The notes under the pieces were generated by a model. That model had not been told where the DNA came from. It made no database searches and saw only the letters and a list, made by a program, of their open reading frames with translations. Below are positions 56,848 through 64,000 of a DNA stretch of 64,000 nt, in pieces (position 1 is the first letter of the stretch; every line of letters begins with the position of its first letter). Location: positions 620,001-684,000 of the forward strand of contig JADJVC010000006.1 in NCBI GenBank assembly GCA_016710685.1. The letters run 5' to 3'. Source of the stretch: Flavobacteriales bacterium (GTDB lineage Bacteria; Bacteroidota; Bacteroidia; Flavobacteriales_F; PHOS-HE28). The position numbers were made by a program, and so were the translations under genes.

Positions 56848-58212
56848 CTATGGGTTCATTCGCCCCTGAAGGGCTTTCGAAAGGGCTGCGAAGTAAACGC
56901 TTTTCCGTGGATCGAGCTGCGCCAATTGTTCATACACCTCTTTCGCCTTGGCAAAATTGCCTTGTTTTTCATAGATCCGGCCGAGCGTTTCACTCACCAA
57001 ACCTGCGTCCAGCAGGCTGTTCTTCGCAGCTTGCTGCGGGCTGAAAAATTCCGCTTTGGCCTTGATGGGTGCGGGCGATTCATGCTGAATGAACCGGTCC
57101 ATGATCTCTTCCGGGCTGGGTAAAGCTTCCGATGCGTGCCCGGTTTCCGCCAAATGAAGGATGTCCCTTACCGTTGGCATCCGCGCTTCCTCGTCAAACA
57201 TTTCCGCTATTGGCGCGCCATCAGCTTGCGCCAACCAGTCCGTAAAACGCAGTTTTGTGCCAGCCACAAGGGGGGCGTGCTGGGCTGGAGGAGGCGGTTC
57301 TTTATGCAACTCGACTTCAGGCTCCGGCGTACGATCCAGTATCCGCACTTTAGCAATAGGCTCAGCCACTGGCGGCTCAACGGCCTCTACCGGCGGTAGT
57401 ATTTCCAGATCCGCGACGTTGAACGGTGCATTGGCAGCGGCTTCCCGGTACAACAGTTCCAAGGGGTCCGCTGCTTTAGTTTCCGGCGGGATCGCCGCAT
57501 TTTCCACCGGCGTAACGGGTGTTTCGTCAAGCGCCACGGGATGTGCAGCTGCTTGGGCTGGTGGAACCGGCTTCGGAACGGGTTCCGTTTGTACTGCTGT
57601 TCCCTGTGTAACTGGCAAAGTAGGTGGGGCAGCGCGGGGGGCTTCAACTTCGGAAGCCTTCGCGACCGGTTCCACGGGTAGTGCCGGTGTTTGGGCCACT
57701 TCAACCGACGGATTTTCAATTGTAGGCCGGGAGTGCTCGATCGGCTTGATGAATTCGGCTGCCAATGGAACGCGTTCAACCGGTTTTCTTGAAATTTCAA
57801 CTTCCTCTGAAGAGATCGCGACTTTGGTCGGCGTTGTAGCTGCAGTTTCCACCTTTGGAAGTTCGGCAGGCTTTGGTATTTCCATCGCCACCGCCGGTTT
57901 TTCTGCTTCACTCATCACCCGCACCACGTCCAGCTCGGCGGTGTTGCGCACCACCTGCATCGGCGCCAATGGCCTTGGCGCGCTTCCGCGTGTAAGGTCG
58001 AAAAGCACCGCACGCGATGGCAGTTGTGCAGCGGGAGAAGTACTGCGGTCGTTCGCCAGCACATCACCTGCCTTGTCTTCGCCAACGGCCAACAACAAGC
58101 GCGCACCACTGAACCACGGAAAACGTTCTGCCAGATCGCGCAGGTCCGCCAAGTCGCTCCGGGATACATCCCCGGGCGTTCCCAGCAGTTCGGTCAAGCG
58201 TTCGCGGTCCAT
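56848..58212 (-). CDS. TPR protein with long Pro/Ala/Glu-rich linker
   Basis: 454 residues from ATG 58212 (M-D-R-E-R-L-T-E-L-L). An N-terminal helical domain of about 65 residues (F-P-W-F-S-G-A-R-L-L-L) is followed by about 240 residues of disordered Pro/Val/Glu/Ala-rich sequence, then a C-terminal segment with R-F-T-D-W-L-A-Q, F-F-S-P-Q-Q-A-A-K-N-S and a TPR pair (G-R-I-Y-E-K-Q-G-N-F-A-K-A-K-E-V-Y-E-Q-L). No signal peptide or TM. The position between lptE and secG looks conserved in this phylum. It is probably a cytoplasmic scaffold; the role is unknown. Confidence 0.7.
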   Translation of the reverse strand: MDRERLTELLGTPGDVSRSDLADLRDLAERFPWFSGARLLLAVGEDKAGDVLANDRSTSPAAQLPSRAVLFDLTRGSAPRPLAPMQVVRNTAELDVVRVMSEAEKPAVAMEIPKPAELPKVETAATTPTKVAISSEEVEISRKPVERVPLAAEFIKPIEHSRPTIENPSVEVAQTPALPVEPVAKASEVEAPRAAPPTLPVTQGTAVQTEPVPKPVPPAQAAAHPVALDETPVTPVENAAIPPETKAADPLELLYREAAANAPFNVADLEILPPVEAVEPPVAEPIAKVRILDRTPEPEVELHKEPPPPAQHAPLVAGTKLRFTDWLAQADGAPIAEMFDEEARMPTVRDILHLAETGHASEALPSPEEIMDRFIQHESPAPIKAKAEFFSPQQAAKNSLLDAGLVSETLGRIYEKQGNFAKAKEVYEQLAQLDPRKSVYFAALSKALQGRMNP

Positions 58213-58220
58213 TTCAATTC

Positions 58221-58295
58221 GACGATCAGAAAATTTGAAAATCAGAAAATGGAATGCCGACCACGCGCCAGCTGATCTTCTCATTTTCTGATCGA
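58221..58295. repeat. GATCAGAAAAT-type dispersed repeats between lptE and the TPR gene
   Basis: GACGATCAGAAAAT (58221-58234) and a reverse-oriented TCATTTTCTGATCG (58281-58294) flank a 46-bp core containing another ATCAGAAAAT. The words are shared with the GNAT-internal repeat (5758-5789) and 6018-6031. Confidence 0.65.
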
Positions 58296-58297
58296 CA

Positions 58298-58795
58298 CTA
58301 CCAATTCCCCAAAGTGCGGTCGAATATATCCTGCGCGAGCTGTTTACCAATCTCGCGCACCAATCCGTCTTCCACGGAACTGAGGTCCTGGTCGCTCGGA
58401 TAATCGGCGAAACGCGATACGCTCAGGTCCGCATCTGCCTTGGGTTCCAGCTTGTTGGCGTAGTGCAGGCTCACGGTAATGGTGAGCCGGTTCAACGCTG
58501 CGGTCTCGTTCGCTTGAATGGCAACCGGCTGCACGTCGTAGCCGGTAATAGCGCCGGTGTAGGCGATGTCGCCATCCGTGCGGATCATGGTGAGCGGCGT
58601 TTGGCTCTGCAGCAGGTCGCGCATTTCCTCGGTAATGGATTGCGCGGTCTGCGGGGTGCAAAGTGGTGCGCGGGCATCCAATAGGTCCACGCTAATTGTT
58701 TTCGCGCCGGCGGGAACGGAGCCGCCGCTGGTGGAATAATGCACGGCGCAGGAGGCGAGAACCACGCAGGAGATCAATGCGGCGAGCAGTTTCAT
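58298..58795 (-). CDS. lptE: LPS-assembly lipoprotein LptE-like
   Basis: 165 residues. Lipobox L-A-S-C at residues 13-16, after a short signal peptide, so an outer-membrane lipoprotein is expected. The pattern H-Y-S-T-S-G-G-S, then T-I-S-V-D-L-L and strands followed by L-N-R-L-T-I-T-V-S-L-H-Y is that of the LptE fold, which plugs the LptD barrel for LPS insertion. ATG 58795 overlaps the sigma-54 activator stop as ATGA. Confidence 0.87.
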   Translation of the reverse strand: MKLLAALISCVVLASCAVHYSTSGGSVPAGAKTISVDLLDARAPLCTPQTAQSITEEMRDLLQSQTPLTMIRTDGDIAYTGAITGYDVQPVAIQANETAALNRLTITVSLHYANKLEPKADADLSVSRFADYPSDQDLSSVEDGLVREIGKQLAQDIFDRTLGNW

Positions 58796-59994
58796 TCAAT
58801 GCCCCACTCTTTGATCTTGCGGTAGAGCGTGCGTTCGCTGATACCCAATTCGTCCGCGGCTTTTTTGCGCTTGCCTCGGTGCTTGTCCAACGCTTTGCGC
58901 ACGAGCTCCTTTTCCTTGTCTTCGATGCTCAGCGATTCTTCCACTTCCGTGTGCTCCACCTCTTCGTCCTCGGTGTCGTGCATGCCAATGCTCATGCCGC
59001 TCTCTGGGCGGTGCGCGTAAAGCAGTTTCTCCGGATATGCCGCGCTGGTGGTAGGCATCCGCTGTTGACCGTTCCCAAGCACGCGCACCTGTTCCTTCAA
59101 CGCGTTCAAGTCGTTCTTCATATCGAAGAGGAACTTGAAGATCAGCTCACGCTCGTTGATGGCTTCGCTATTTCCACCACCGCCGGTGCTGCTTGTGGGC
59201 ACAAGCGCGGTGTTTTCCTTCGGCAGATAGCCGGCCAGTGTTTCCGCATCGATCTCGCGGTCTTTCTCGATCACACTGATCTGCTCCACCAAGTTGCGCA
59301 ATTGGCGCACGTTGCCCGGCCAACGGTAGGCAGTGAGCAGTTGGCGCGCATCGTCCGTCAAGGTGATCGGTGGAGCTTTGTAGCGCGAAGCCGCTTCTTG
59401 GGCGAACCAGCGGAAAAGCAAGTGGATGTCCTCTTTCCGTTCACGCAACGCGGGCACTTGGATCGGCACGGTGTTCAACCGGTAGTACAGATCCTCACGG
59501 AATTTACCGCGCTGCACGGCCTGCAGCATGTTCACATTGGTGGCGGCGGTAACGCGCACGTTGGTTTTTTGTGCTTTGCTGCTACCTACGCGGATGAATT
59601 CGCCGGTTTCCAACACGCGCAACAAGCGCACCTGCGTGGTGAGCGGAAGTTCGCCCACTTCGTCCAAAAAGATGGTGCCGCCATTGGCCACTTCAAAGTA
59701 GCCCTTGCGCGCCTCATGCGCACCGGTGAAGGAGCCTTTTTCGTGCCCGAAAAGCTCGCTATCGATTGTCCCTTCCGGAATGGCACCGCAGTTTACCGCG
59801 ATGTACGGCCCATGCTTCCGTGCGCTGAAAGCATGCACGATCTGTGGCATCACTTCCTTGCCACTTCCACTTTCTCCGCTGATCAATACGCTGAGGTCGG
59901 TGGGTGCCACTTGCGCCGCGATCTCAATGGCGCGGTCCAGCAAAGGCGAGGAGCCTATGATCCCAAAACGCTGTTTAATGGGTTGCACCTTCAT
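58792..59994 (-). CDS. Sigma-54-dependent activator (AAA+ and Fis helix-turn-helix, no receiver)
   Basis: 400 residues. AAA+ domain (about 10-245): GESGSGKE Walker A, GSFTGA sigma-54 contact motif, GTIFLDEVGE Walker B, N-V-R-Q-L-R-N-L-V-E. A linker rich in Ser/Gly/Glu follows, then a Fis-type helix-turn-helix at about 355-398 (E-K-E-L-V-R-K-A-L ... AADELGISERTLYRKI). There is no N-terminal sensor or receiver domain, so activity must be set by level or partners. It overlaps miaB upstream and lptE downstream by 4 bp each, so it is translated within the operon. Confidence 0.92.
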   Translation of the reverse strand: MKVQPIKQRFGIIGSSPLLDRAIEIAAQVAPTDLSVLISGESGSGKEVMPQIVHAFSARKHGPYIAVNCGAIPEGTIDSELFGHEKGSFTGAHEARKGYFEVANGGTIFLDEVGELPLTTQVRLLRVLETGEFIRVGSSKAQKTNVRVTAATNVNMLQAVQRGKFREDLYYRLNTVPIQVPALRERKEDIHLLFRWFAQEAASRYKAPPITLTDDARQLLTAYRWPGNVRQLRNLVEQISVIEKDREIDAETLAGYLPKENTALVPTSSTGGGGNSEAINERELIFKFLFDMKNDLNALKEQVRVLGNGQQRMPTTSAAYPEKLLYAHRPESGMSIGMHDTEDEEVEHTEVEESLSIEDKEKELVRKALDKHRGKRKKAADELGISERTLYRKIKEWGIE

Positions 59995-61511
59995 GCGTTC
60001 AGGATTATTTCGTCTGCCATTTCAATGGGCTCTCCTTTTAGGGAACCGGCTGTGGCGCTTACTATGCGGACTCGTACTTTATCTCCTGGTTTTAATTCTT
60101 TAGTTGTCAGTTGTCCCGACGCATGTCGGGACAACTGACAACTCGCGAAGCGCGGAACAATAACAACAGAATTCTGCGTATTCCGCCCATACATGTTTTG
60201 ATCACTGCGCTTGCTTACTCCCTCGATAAGCACGTCGTGAATTTGGCCCACATAAGCCGCCATCCGCTTCGCCGAATTCAACTTCTGCGCTTCGATGATC
60301 TCCGCCAAGCGGCGCCCTTTCACATCTTCCGGCACATCGTCTTCATGCTTGCGGGCCGCCAGTGTTTTCGGTCGTTCGCTGTACTTGAACATGTAGGCCA
60401 TGTCGTAGCCCACATCTTCCATCAGCGATAGCGTGGCTTGATGATCTTCTTCTGTTTCGCCGCAAAAACCAGAAATGATATCCGTGCTGATGGCGCAGTC
60501 CGGCATGTGCTTGCGGATGCTGGCCACGCGGCCCTCGTACCATGCCCGGTCGTAGCCGCGGTTCATGCGTTTCAACACGTCACTGCTTCCGCTTTGTACC
60601 GGCAGGTGGATGTATTTGCAGATGTTTTCGTAGCGCGCCATTACCTCCAGCACCTTGTCGGTCATGTCCTTAGGGTGGCTGGTGCTGTAACGAATGCGCA
60701 GGGTAGGGCAGGCGGTGGCCACCATTTCCAGCAGATCGGCGAAATCAACGTGATCATTACCCGAAACATTCTCTTCTCGGCGCCCCTGACTGCCGATAGG
60801 CATGCTCCGCGCCTCCGCGTCCAACTCTCTTAAATCTTCTCCGCGACTCTGCGCCTCAGCGTCCAATTCTCCCTTTCTCTCCTTCCACTTGAACGAATCC
60901 ACATTCTGCCCCAGCAGCGTCACTTCTTTGAAACCGTTCACCACCAATTGCTTGCATTCGTCCACAATGGTCTGCGGGTCGCGGCTGCGCTCCCGGCCCC
61001 TCGTGAATGGCACTACACAGAACGCGCACATGTTGTCGCAGCCCCGCATAATGGTGACGAACGCCGTAACGCCGTTGCTGCCCAAGCGCACCGGCTCAAT
61101 TTCACCGTAGGTTTCCTCGCGGCTCAGCAGCACGTTCACCGCTTTTTGGCCGCTGCCCACTTCTTCCAGCAACTGCGGCAGGCTGCGGTAGGCATCGGGC
61201 CCTACCACCAGATCCACCACGCGTTTTTCTACGAGCAGGTTTTCCTTCATCCGCTCCGCCATGCACCCCAGCACGCCCACCTTCAGCCCCTTGTTCTTGG
61301 CTTTCAGGTTGTTCATTTCATTGATGCGCTGCATCACCGTGTACTCGGCTTTTTCGCGGATGCTGCACGTGTTCAGCAGCACCAGATCAGCCTCTTCGGG
61401 AGTAGCCGCAAGTTCATAGCCGTCCTTCGCCAAAATGCTCGCAACGATCTCACTGTCGCTGTGGTTCATCTGGCAACCGTAGCTTTCGATATGGACTTTT
61501 TTGCTCAACAC
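59991..61511 (-). CDS. miaB: tRNA-2-methylthio-N6-dimethylallyladenosine synthase MiaB with two repeat-derived insertions
   Basis: 506 residues from GTG 61511 (V-L-S-K-K-V-H-I-E-S-Y-G); the open frame extends to 61613 without family sequence, and no ATG fits. N-terminal cluster ligands: G-C-Q-M-N, N-T-C-S-I-R-E, L-G-C-M-A-E-R. Radical SAM core: R-G-C-D-N-M-C-A-F-C. A TRAM domain ends the protein. Two stretches look foreign: about 35 residues near 60770-60876 with L-D-A-E-A-(Q/R)-S repeated, and 14 residues from a perfect 42-bp hairpin at 60102-60143, just before the TRAM domain. Both keep the frame. The enzyme thiomethylates A37 in tRNAs. Confidence 0.93.
   Translation of the reverse strand: MLSKKVHIESYGCQMNHSDSEIVASILAKDGYELAATPEEADLVLLNTCSIREKAEYTVMQRINEMNNLKAKNKGLKVGVLGCMAERMKENLLVEKRVVDLVVGPDAYRSLPQLLEEVGSGQKAVNVLLSREETYGEIEPVRLGSNGVTAFVTIMRGCDNMCAFCVVPFTRGRERSRDPQTIVDECKQLVVNGFKEVTLLGQNVDSFKWKERKGELDAEAQSRGEDLRELDAEARSMPIGSQGRREENVSGNDHVDFADLLEMVATACPTLRIRYSTSHPKDMTDKVLEVMARYENICKYIHLPVQSGSSDVLKRMNRGYDRAWYEGRVASIRKHMPDCAISTDIISGFCGETEEDHQATLSLMEDVGYDMAYMFKYSERPKTLAARKHEDDVPEDVKGRRLAEIIEAQKLNSAKRMAAYVGQIHDVLIEGVSKRSDQNMYGRNTQNSVVIVPRFASCQLSRHASGQLTTKELKPGDKVRVRIVSATAGSLKGEPIEMADEIILNA
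60102..60143. repeat. Perfect 19-bp inverted repeat inside miaB
   Basis: Arms 60102-60120 and 60125-60143 are exact complements around GCAT. The 42 bp are translated as 14 codons, S-C-Q-L-S-R-H-A-S-G-Q-L-T-T, with no stop in the used frame. Confidence 0.95.
60804..60876. repeat. GCGCCTCxGCGTCCAA(C/T)TCT direct repeats inside miaB
   Basis: Two related units occur around 60808-60827 and 60844-60869, each encoding L-D-A-E-A-(Q/R)-S on the minus strand, separated by a CTTAAATCTTCTCCGCG stretch. The composition is like the dispersed intergenic repeats elsewhere in the window, not like miaB. Confidence 0.7.
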
Positions 61512-61604
61512 GGCGTTGTTTTTCAGGGGCGCAAAGGTACCGTTCCATAAGCGTAGTGACAATGTGGCAGAAGTTGGATTGGAACGCGGATAGTTGCAGG
61601 CAAA

Positions 61605-61644
61605 AGCAAGCACCCCGACCGCCGCTTACGCGTGGCCGGGGTGC
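61605..61644 (-). terminator. Terminator of the beta-barrel protein gene
   Basis: On the minus strand GCACCCCG (with further G-C pairing inward) pairs with CGGGGTGC and the stem is followed by TTGCTTTTG. It lies 46 bp past the stop at 61690. Confidence 0.6.
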
Positions 61645-61689
61645 GCCCTGGGCCGCCCTTGCTCAAGGGAGCGGCACCTCTTATCCAGA

Positions 61690-62322
61690 TTAAAACTTTG
61701 CCGTGAGCCCCAAGTTCAAGTAGCTGGCACCATAGCCCAGTTCCAAGTAGGCACCGATCTTGTCGGTGAAGAAGTAGCGACCACCCACGAAGGTGCTCCA
61801 CGTAACGAAATTGAGTTTATAGTTGTAATTATCGAGGTAGTCCGTGGTGATGCCTCCAGTTGTGTATGTGCTCTTGTCCTTGTAGCTGCCGATGTTGTAG
61901 CCCAGCATCAACCCGCCGTACACATCGAACTTGTCGCTTTCGATGATCTCATTCAGGTGAAGCGTGCCTCGCAAACCCACCACGGTGTTGCTCCAACGGC
62001 GATCGTAGTTGTAGACGCTCTGGTAGCCTTGTGAAGTGTATTTGTAGCTAACCGTCTTATTGGCAAATAAGCCCCCGACGCCAATGGCTCCGACTCCGTC
62101 CACGCCGCCTACGCCGTGCTCAATGCTCAGCACAATGGTGGGCGAGGTCTTGTAATTGTCGTTGTAGGAACTGATGTAACTGTATCGTGCACCGCCCAAC
62201 CCGATGCCGGCGTTGATGGCGGTGACGCCACGGTCGAAGGCTTGTGCATGTGCGCTGTTCGGGGCGGCGAGTGCGACTAAAGCAAGGGCCGCGAGCAGTG
62301 AGGAAATGTTCTTGGTCTTCAT
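61690..62322 (-). CDS. Outer-membrane beta-barrel protein
   Basis: 210 residues. Signal peptide to about residue 27 (N-S-A-H-A-Q). The mature part alternates polar and hydrophobic residues in about eight strands rich in Tyr and Gly (G-A-R-Y-S-Y-I-S-S-Y, G-L-R-G-T-L-H-L-N, Y-G-G-L-M-L-G-Y-N-I-G) and ends in L-G-L-T-A-K-F, a terminal Phe as preferred by the barrel assembly machinery. It is like OmpA/OmpW-sized porin-like proteins of unknown role. The CsgG-like gene is 31 bp upstream in the same direction. Confidence 0.8.
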   Translation of the reverse strand: MKTKNISSLLAALALVALAAPNSAHAQAFDRGVTAINAGIGLGGARYSYISSYNDNYKTSPTIVLSIEHGVGGVDGVGAIGVGGLFANKTVSYKYTSQGYQSVYNYDRRWSNTVVGLRGTLHLNEIIESDKFDVYGGLMLGYNIGSYKDKSTYTTGGITTDYLDNYNYKLNFVTWSTFVGGRYFFTDKIGAYLELGYGASYLNLGLTAKF

Positions 62323-62353
62323 TTTTCCAGGGTGTTGGTTTGGTTGCTCAGGT

Positions 62354-63307
62354 TCATTTGCGTTTCAGTGCGATGCTGCCTTCACGCAGGTCCGCCACTG
62401 TGTATTTGGCCTGCAACTTGGCGTACAGCGCGTCCAACAGTTGCTGTGTGCTGCCTGTGTGTTGTACGGTTACCGTGCCAATGCCTTCGCTGAAGGAGCG
62501 TTCAACGTTCTTCACTTTCGTGTCGCCTTTTACGATATCCTCAAAGCCTGCCATCGCGCCGTACTCCATGTTGGCGATGGAGAACACGGTCCAGTTGCTG
62601 TTAGGGTCTGCGCTGGCGGGCAACGGTATGGTTTGCCATTCGTCGCTCAACAGGTCGCAACTCTGGAATACGCCCTTTTCCAAGGCATTGGCCAATGCGG
62701 GGTTGTTCTTCACGCTGCTCACTACGTTGAACATGCCTACGCCCAAGCCCACACCGCCGGCCTTTTTGCCATCTACATCAACTGTCTTACTCCACAGAAT
62801 ATCACGCGTTTGAGGGTCCAATACTTTTAGGACGAAGCCTAGATGCACTGTTTCCGAACCCACACGCACAATGGCTATGCCCACCTTGCTGCTGCCTTCG
62901 TTGTACTCCGTGATCTCGCCCGTTACCACGAGTTGCGCACCCAACATTTTCCCTGCACGTGCAGTGCTGGCCGCATTCATCAGGCCGTTGTCGGCACCTT
63001 CCATCTCTTGTGTCATATCGCCCAAGTTGTCCTTGGATTCCAGCACGCGGAAACATTGCAATTGCTGCAATGCGTTTTCCAGCATGGTGGCCATGTTCGC
63101 GCCTAATTCCGGCGGATTATTCGTGGTAGTGACATTGAAGCGTGCCACTGCCAGCCGTACCCGCTGTGCCAAGGGAACACTGTCGCAACGTGCTTTGAGT
63201 TCATCAAAAGTGACCTCGACTTTCTTCTTGTTCTGCGCATGGCTTAGCGCCGGCAGGGACATCAGTGTGGCCAAGGTTATGAGCTTGAGGGTGTCCAGGG
63301 TTTTCAT
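62354..63307 (-). CDS. CsgG/HfaB-family secretion or assembly protein
   Basis: 317 residues. Signal peptide (S-H-A-Q at about 25) but no lipobox Cys, unlike E. coli CsgG. The CsgG pattern is present: R-L-A-V-A-R-F-N-V, E-L-G-A-N-M-A-T-M-L-E-N-A-L, F-R-V-L-E-S, G-A-Q-L-V-V-T-G-E-I-T-E-Y and a later L-K-V-L-D-P-Q-T-R-D-I-L-W-S. In curli systems the family forms an outer-membrane export pore. No curli subunit or CsgEF gene is visible. It is probably co-transcribed with the beta-barrel gene. Confidence 0.82.
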   Translation of the reverse strand: MKTLDTLKLITLATLMSLPALSHAQNKKKVEVTFDELKARCDSVPLAQRVRLAVARFNVTTTNNPPELGANMATMLENALQQLQCFRVLESKDNLGDMTQEMEGADNGLMNAASTARAGKMLGAQLVVTGEITEYNEGSSKVGIAIVRVGSETVHLGFVLKVLDPQTRDILWSKTVDVDGKKAGGVGLGVGMFNVVSSVKNNPALANALEKGVFQSCDLLSDEWQTIPLPASADPNSNWTVFSIANMEYGAMAGFEDIVKGDTKVKNVERSFSEGIGTVTVQHTGSTQQLLDALYAKLQAKYTVADLREGSIALKRK

Positions 63308-63524
63308 TGTTTTGGTTTTTGGTTGGTTGTCGGTTTTAGTTTTTGGTTATCGGCGTGTCCCATGGCGTGAGAAATGCGGGAGAGATCGCTAGGGCTGCTG
63401 CAAGAAGGATGATGGTGAGCATGGTGTTTTCCGTTTGGTGAAGCGAAGCAACCGCAACATCAGACCTCGCCAAAGCGCCATTGAGCAAGCGGCGGCATGC
63501 ACTGAGAATTTGGCGGAAATGCGA
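63308..63524. other. Intergenic region upstream of the CsgG-like gene (about 217 bp)
   Basis: It holds TTTTTGGTTGGTTGTCGG-type short repeats near 63311-63350. A 28-codon minus-strand hydrophobic frame (63336-63422) is too short to support. No RNA gene is seen. Confidence 0.4.
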
Positions 63525-63544
63525 AGGGCGCCGTGAGGCGCCCT
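63525..63544 (-). terminator. Hairpin after the truncated minus-strand gene
   Basis: AGGGCGCC pairs with GGCGCCCT around GTGA. There is no strong T run on either strand, so termination is only probable. It is 22 bp past the stop at 63567. Confidence 0.5.
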
Positions 63545-63566
63545 TTCGTATCAAGCCGTTCTCCGC

Positions 63567-64000
63567 TTACTGCGGCAATGGCAAACTGAAACTCCCGTTG
63601 GTGATGGAATGGCCTGTGCTCACCGTCGTCCCATCATTATCGATCACCGAGACGCCGGCATAGCTGAAGGTGCCTTCCAACAGGCCTCCGGGCAGGGTGT
63701 CCAACCGTGTGAACGTGTTGCTGCCGCTGGTACCGGTGGAGAGCAGATAGGTTTGGTCATCCGTGGTGACTTGCGGGTCCGGGGAGTGGATTGCCAACAT
63801 GGTGAAGATGGGATCTGTTTGACCCGTATTAATGGTAATGGGCGCACTCAAACTGTCCGGGATGATCGTGCTCCAAGAAGATGCCCATACACCCCCAATT
63901 GTCACGGCAACGCCCAAAAAGAGCCGCGATCCGGGAATGCCTGTATTGGTTGCTGCCGTTGCCACTTGATCGCAATTGATCGTGGTGCCGTCCAGGTCGA
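63567..64000 (-). CDS. Lipoprotein-like beta protein, C-terminal part (5' end outside window)
   Basis: The frame is open from 64000 to the stop at 63567, about 143 residues; the GTG at 63965 is internal. The sequence is beta-rich with T-F-T-R-L-D-T-L, E-G-T-F-S-Y-A-G-V and ends T-N-G-S-F-S-L-P-L-P. This resembles the end of DUF6252-type lipoproteins, where G-T-F-x-F and a final N-G-S-F are frequent. Signal peptide and lipobox would be outside the window. The function is unknown. Confidence 0.6.
   Translation of the reverse strand, partial: DLDGTTINCDQVATAATNTGIPGSRLFLGVAVTIGGVWASSWSTIIPDSLSAPITINTGQTDPIFTMLAIHSPDPQVTTDDQTYLLSTGTSGSNTFTRLDTLPGGLLEGTFSYAGVSVIDNDGTTVSTGHSITNGSFSLPLPQ

Noticed and set aside
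57161..58291. 376-codon Ser/Thr-rich plus-strand frame
   Set aside because: It mirrors the Pro/Ala/Glu-rich linker of the TPR protein; there is no signal peptide or domain.
58696..60138. 480-codon plus-strand open frame
   Set aside because: It is antisense to the sigma-54 activator, whose Walker and GSFTGA motifs settle the coding strand.
63336..63422. 28-residue hydrophobic minus-strand peptide
   Set aside because: Too short, no conserved feature; it lies in a repeat-bearing spacer.

Overview
This window reads as chromosomal DNA from a fairly GC-rich member of the Bacteroidota. A high-GC Flavobacteriales-like lineage is my guess, made from gene content without any database search. The evidence is: secreted proteins with C-terminal type IX secretion (T9SS) sorting domains; a run miaB / sigma-54 activator / lptE / TPR protein / secG / groES / groEL; an M23 peptidase plus MerR regulator divergent from alaS; an HPt protein of the H-x-L-K-P type; and start sites without Shine-Dalgarno sequences. 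I found no tRNA, rRNA, CRISPR array, transposase or phage gene.

Layout. 0-7 kb: end of a glycerophosphodiesterase, a membrane-anchored HPt protein, a Na+/H+ antiporter, a translationally coupled GNAT / GT-C membrane protein / aspartokinase operon, and fbp. 7-11.3 kb: divergent secreted nuclease-like proteins (phospholipase-D fold and EEP fold) and hldD. 11.3-27.7 kb: MerR, M23 peptidase, alaS, a small membrane protein, a sigma-54-type response regulator, an MFS exporter, an amino-acid permease, a T9SS cargo protein, Ppx/GppA, an ABC exporter pair, a fatty acid desaturase and a lipid A-type acyltransferase. 28-45.7 kb: three very large minus-strand T9SS surface proteins (about 3139, 1229 and 1262 residues once frames are restored), each followed by nearly the same terminator hairpin; the first two share an almost identical 1.26-kb 3' module. 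45.9-54 kb: a LuxR-type regulator with half a receiver domain, an operon of secreted beta-helix and repeat proteins, and a divergent operon of ECF sigma factor, anti-sigma-like protein and a TPR-CHAT caspase-like protein. 54.3-61.6 kb: chaperonin, secretion, LPS-transport and tRNA-modification genes. 61.7-64 kb: a beta-barrel protein, a CsgG-like protein and a truncated lipoprotein-like gene.

Two sequence-wide patterns stand out. First, short dispersed repeats sit between genes and have also entered reading frames without breaking them: once in the GNAT gene and twice in miaB. Second, 18 reading-frame breaks are visible, 14 of them a single missing base, several in homopolymers. They affect even alaS and are concentrated in the giant surface-protein genes, so I read most as consensus errors in the assembly rather than gene death. 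Broken genes are described in their restored form with the break position given.

The most system-like block is 45.9-54 kb: a sigma/anti-sigma pair coupled to a CHAT protease-like protein, facing a secreted-protein operon whose upstream region shares a 31-bp motif with the adjacent truncated LuxR regulator.
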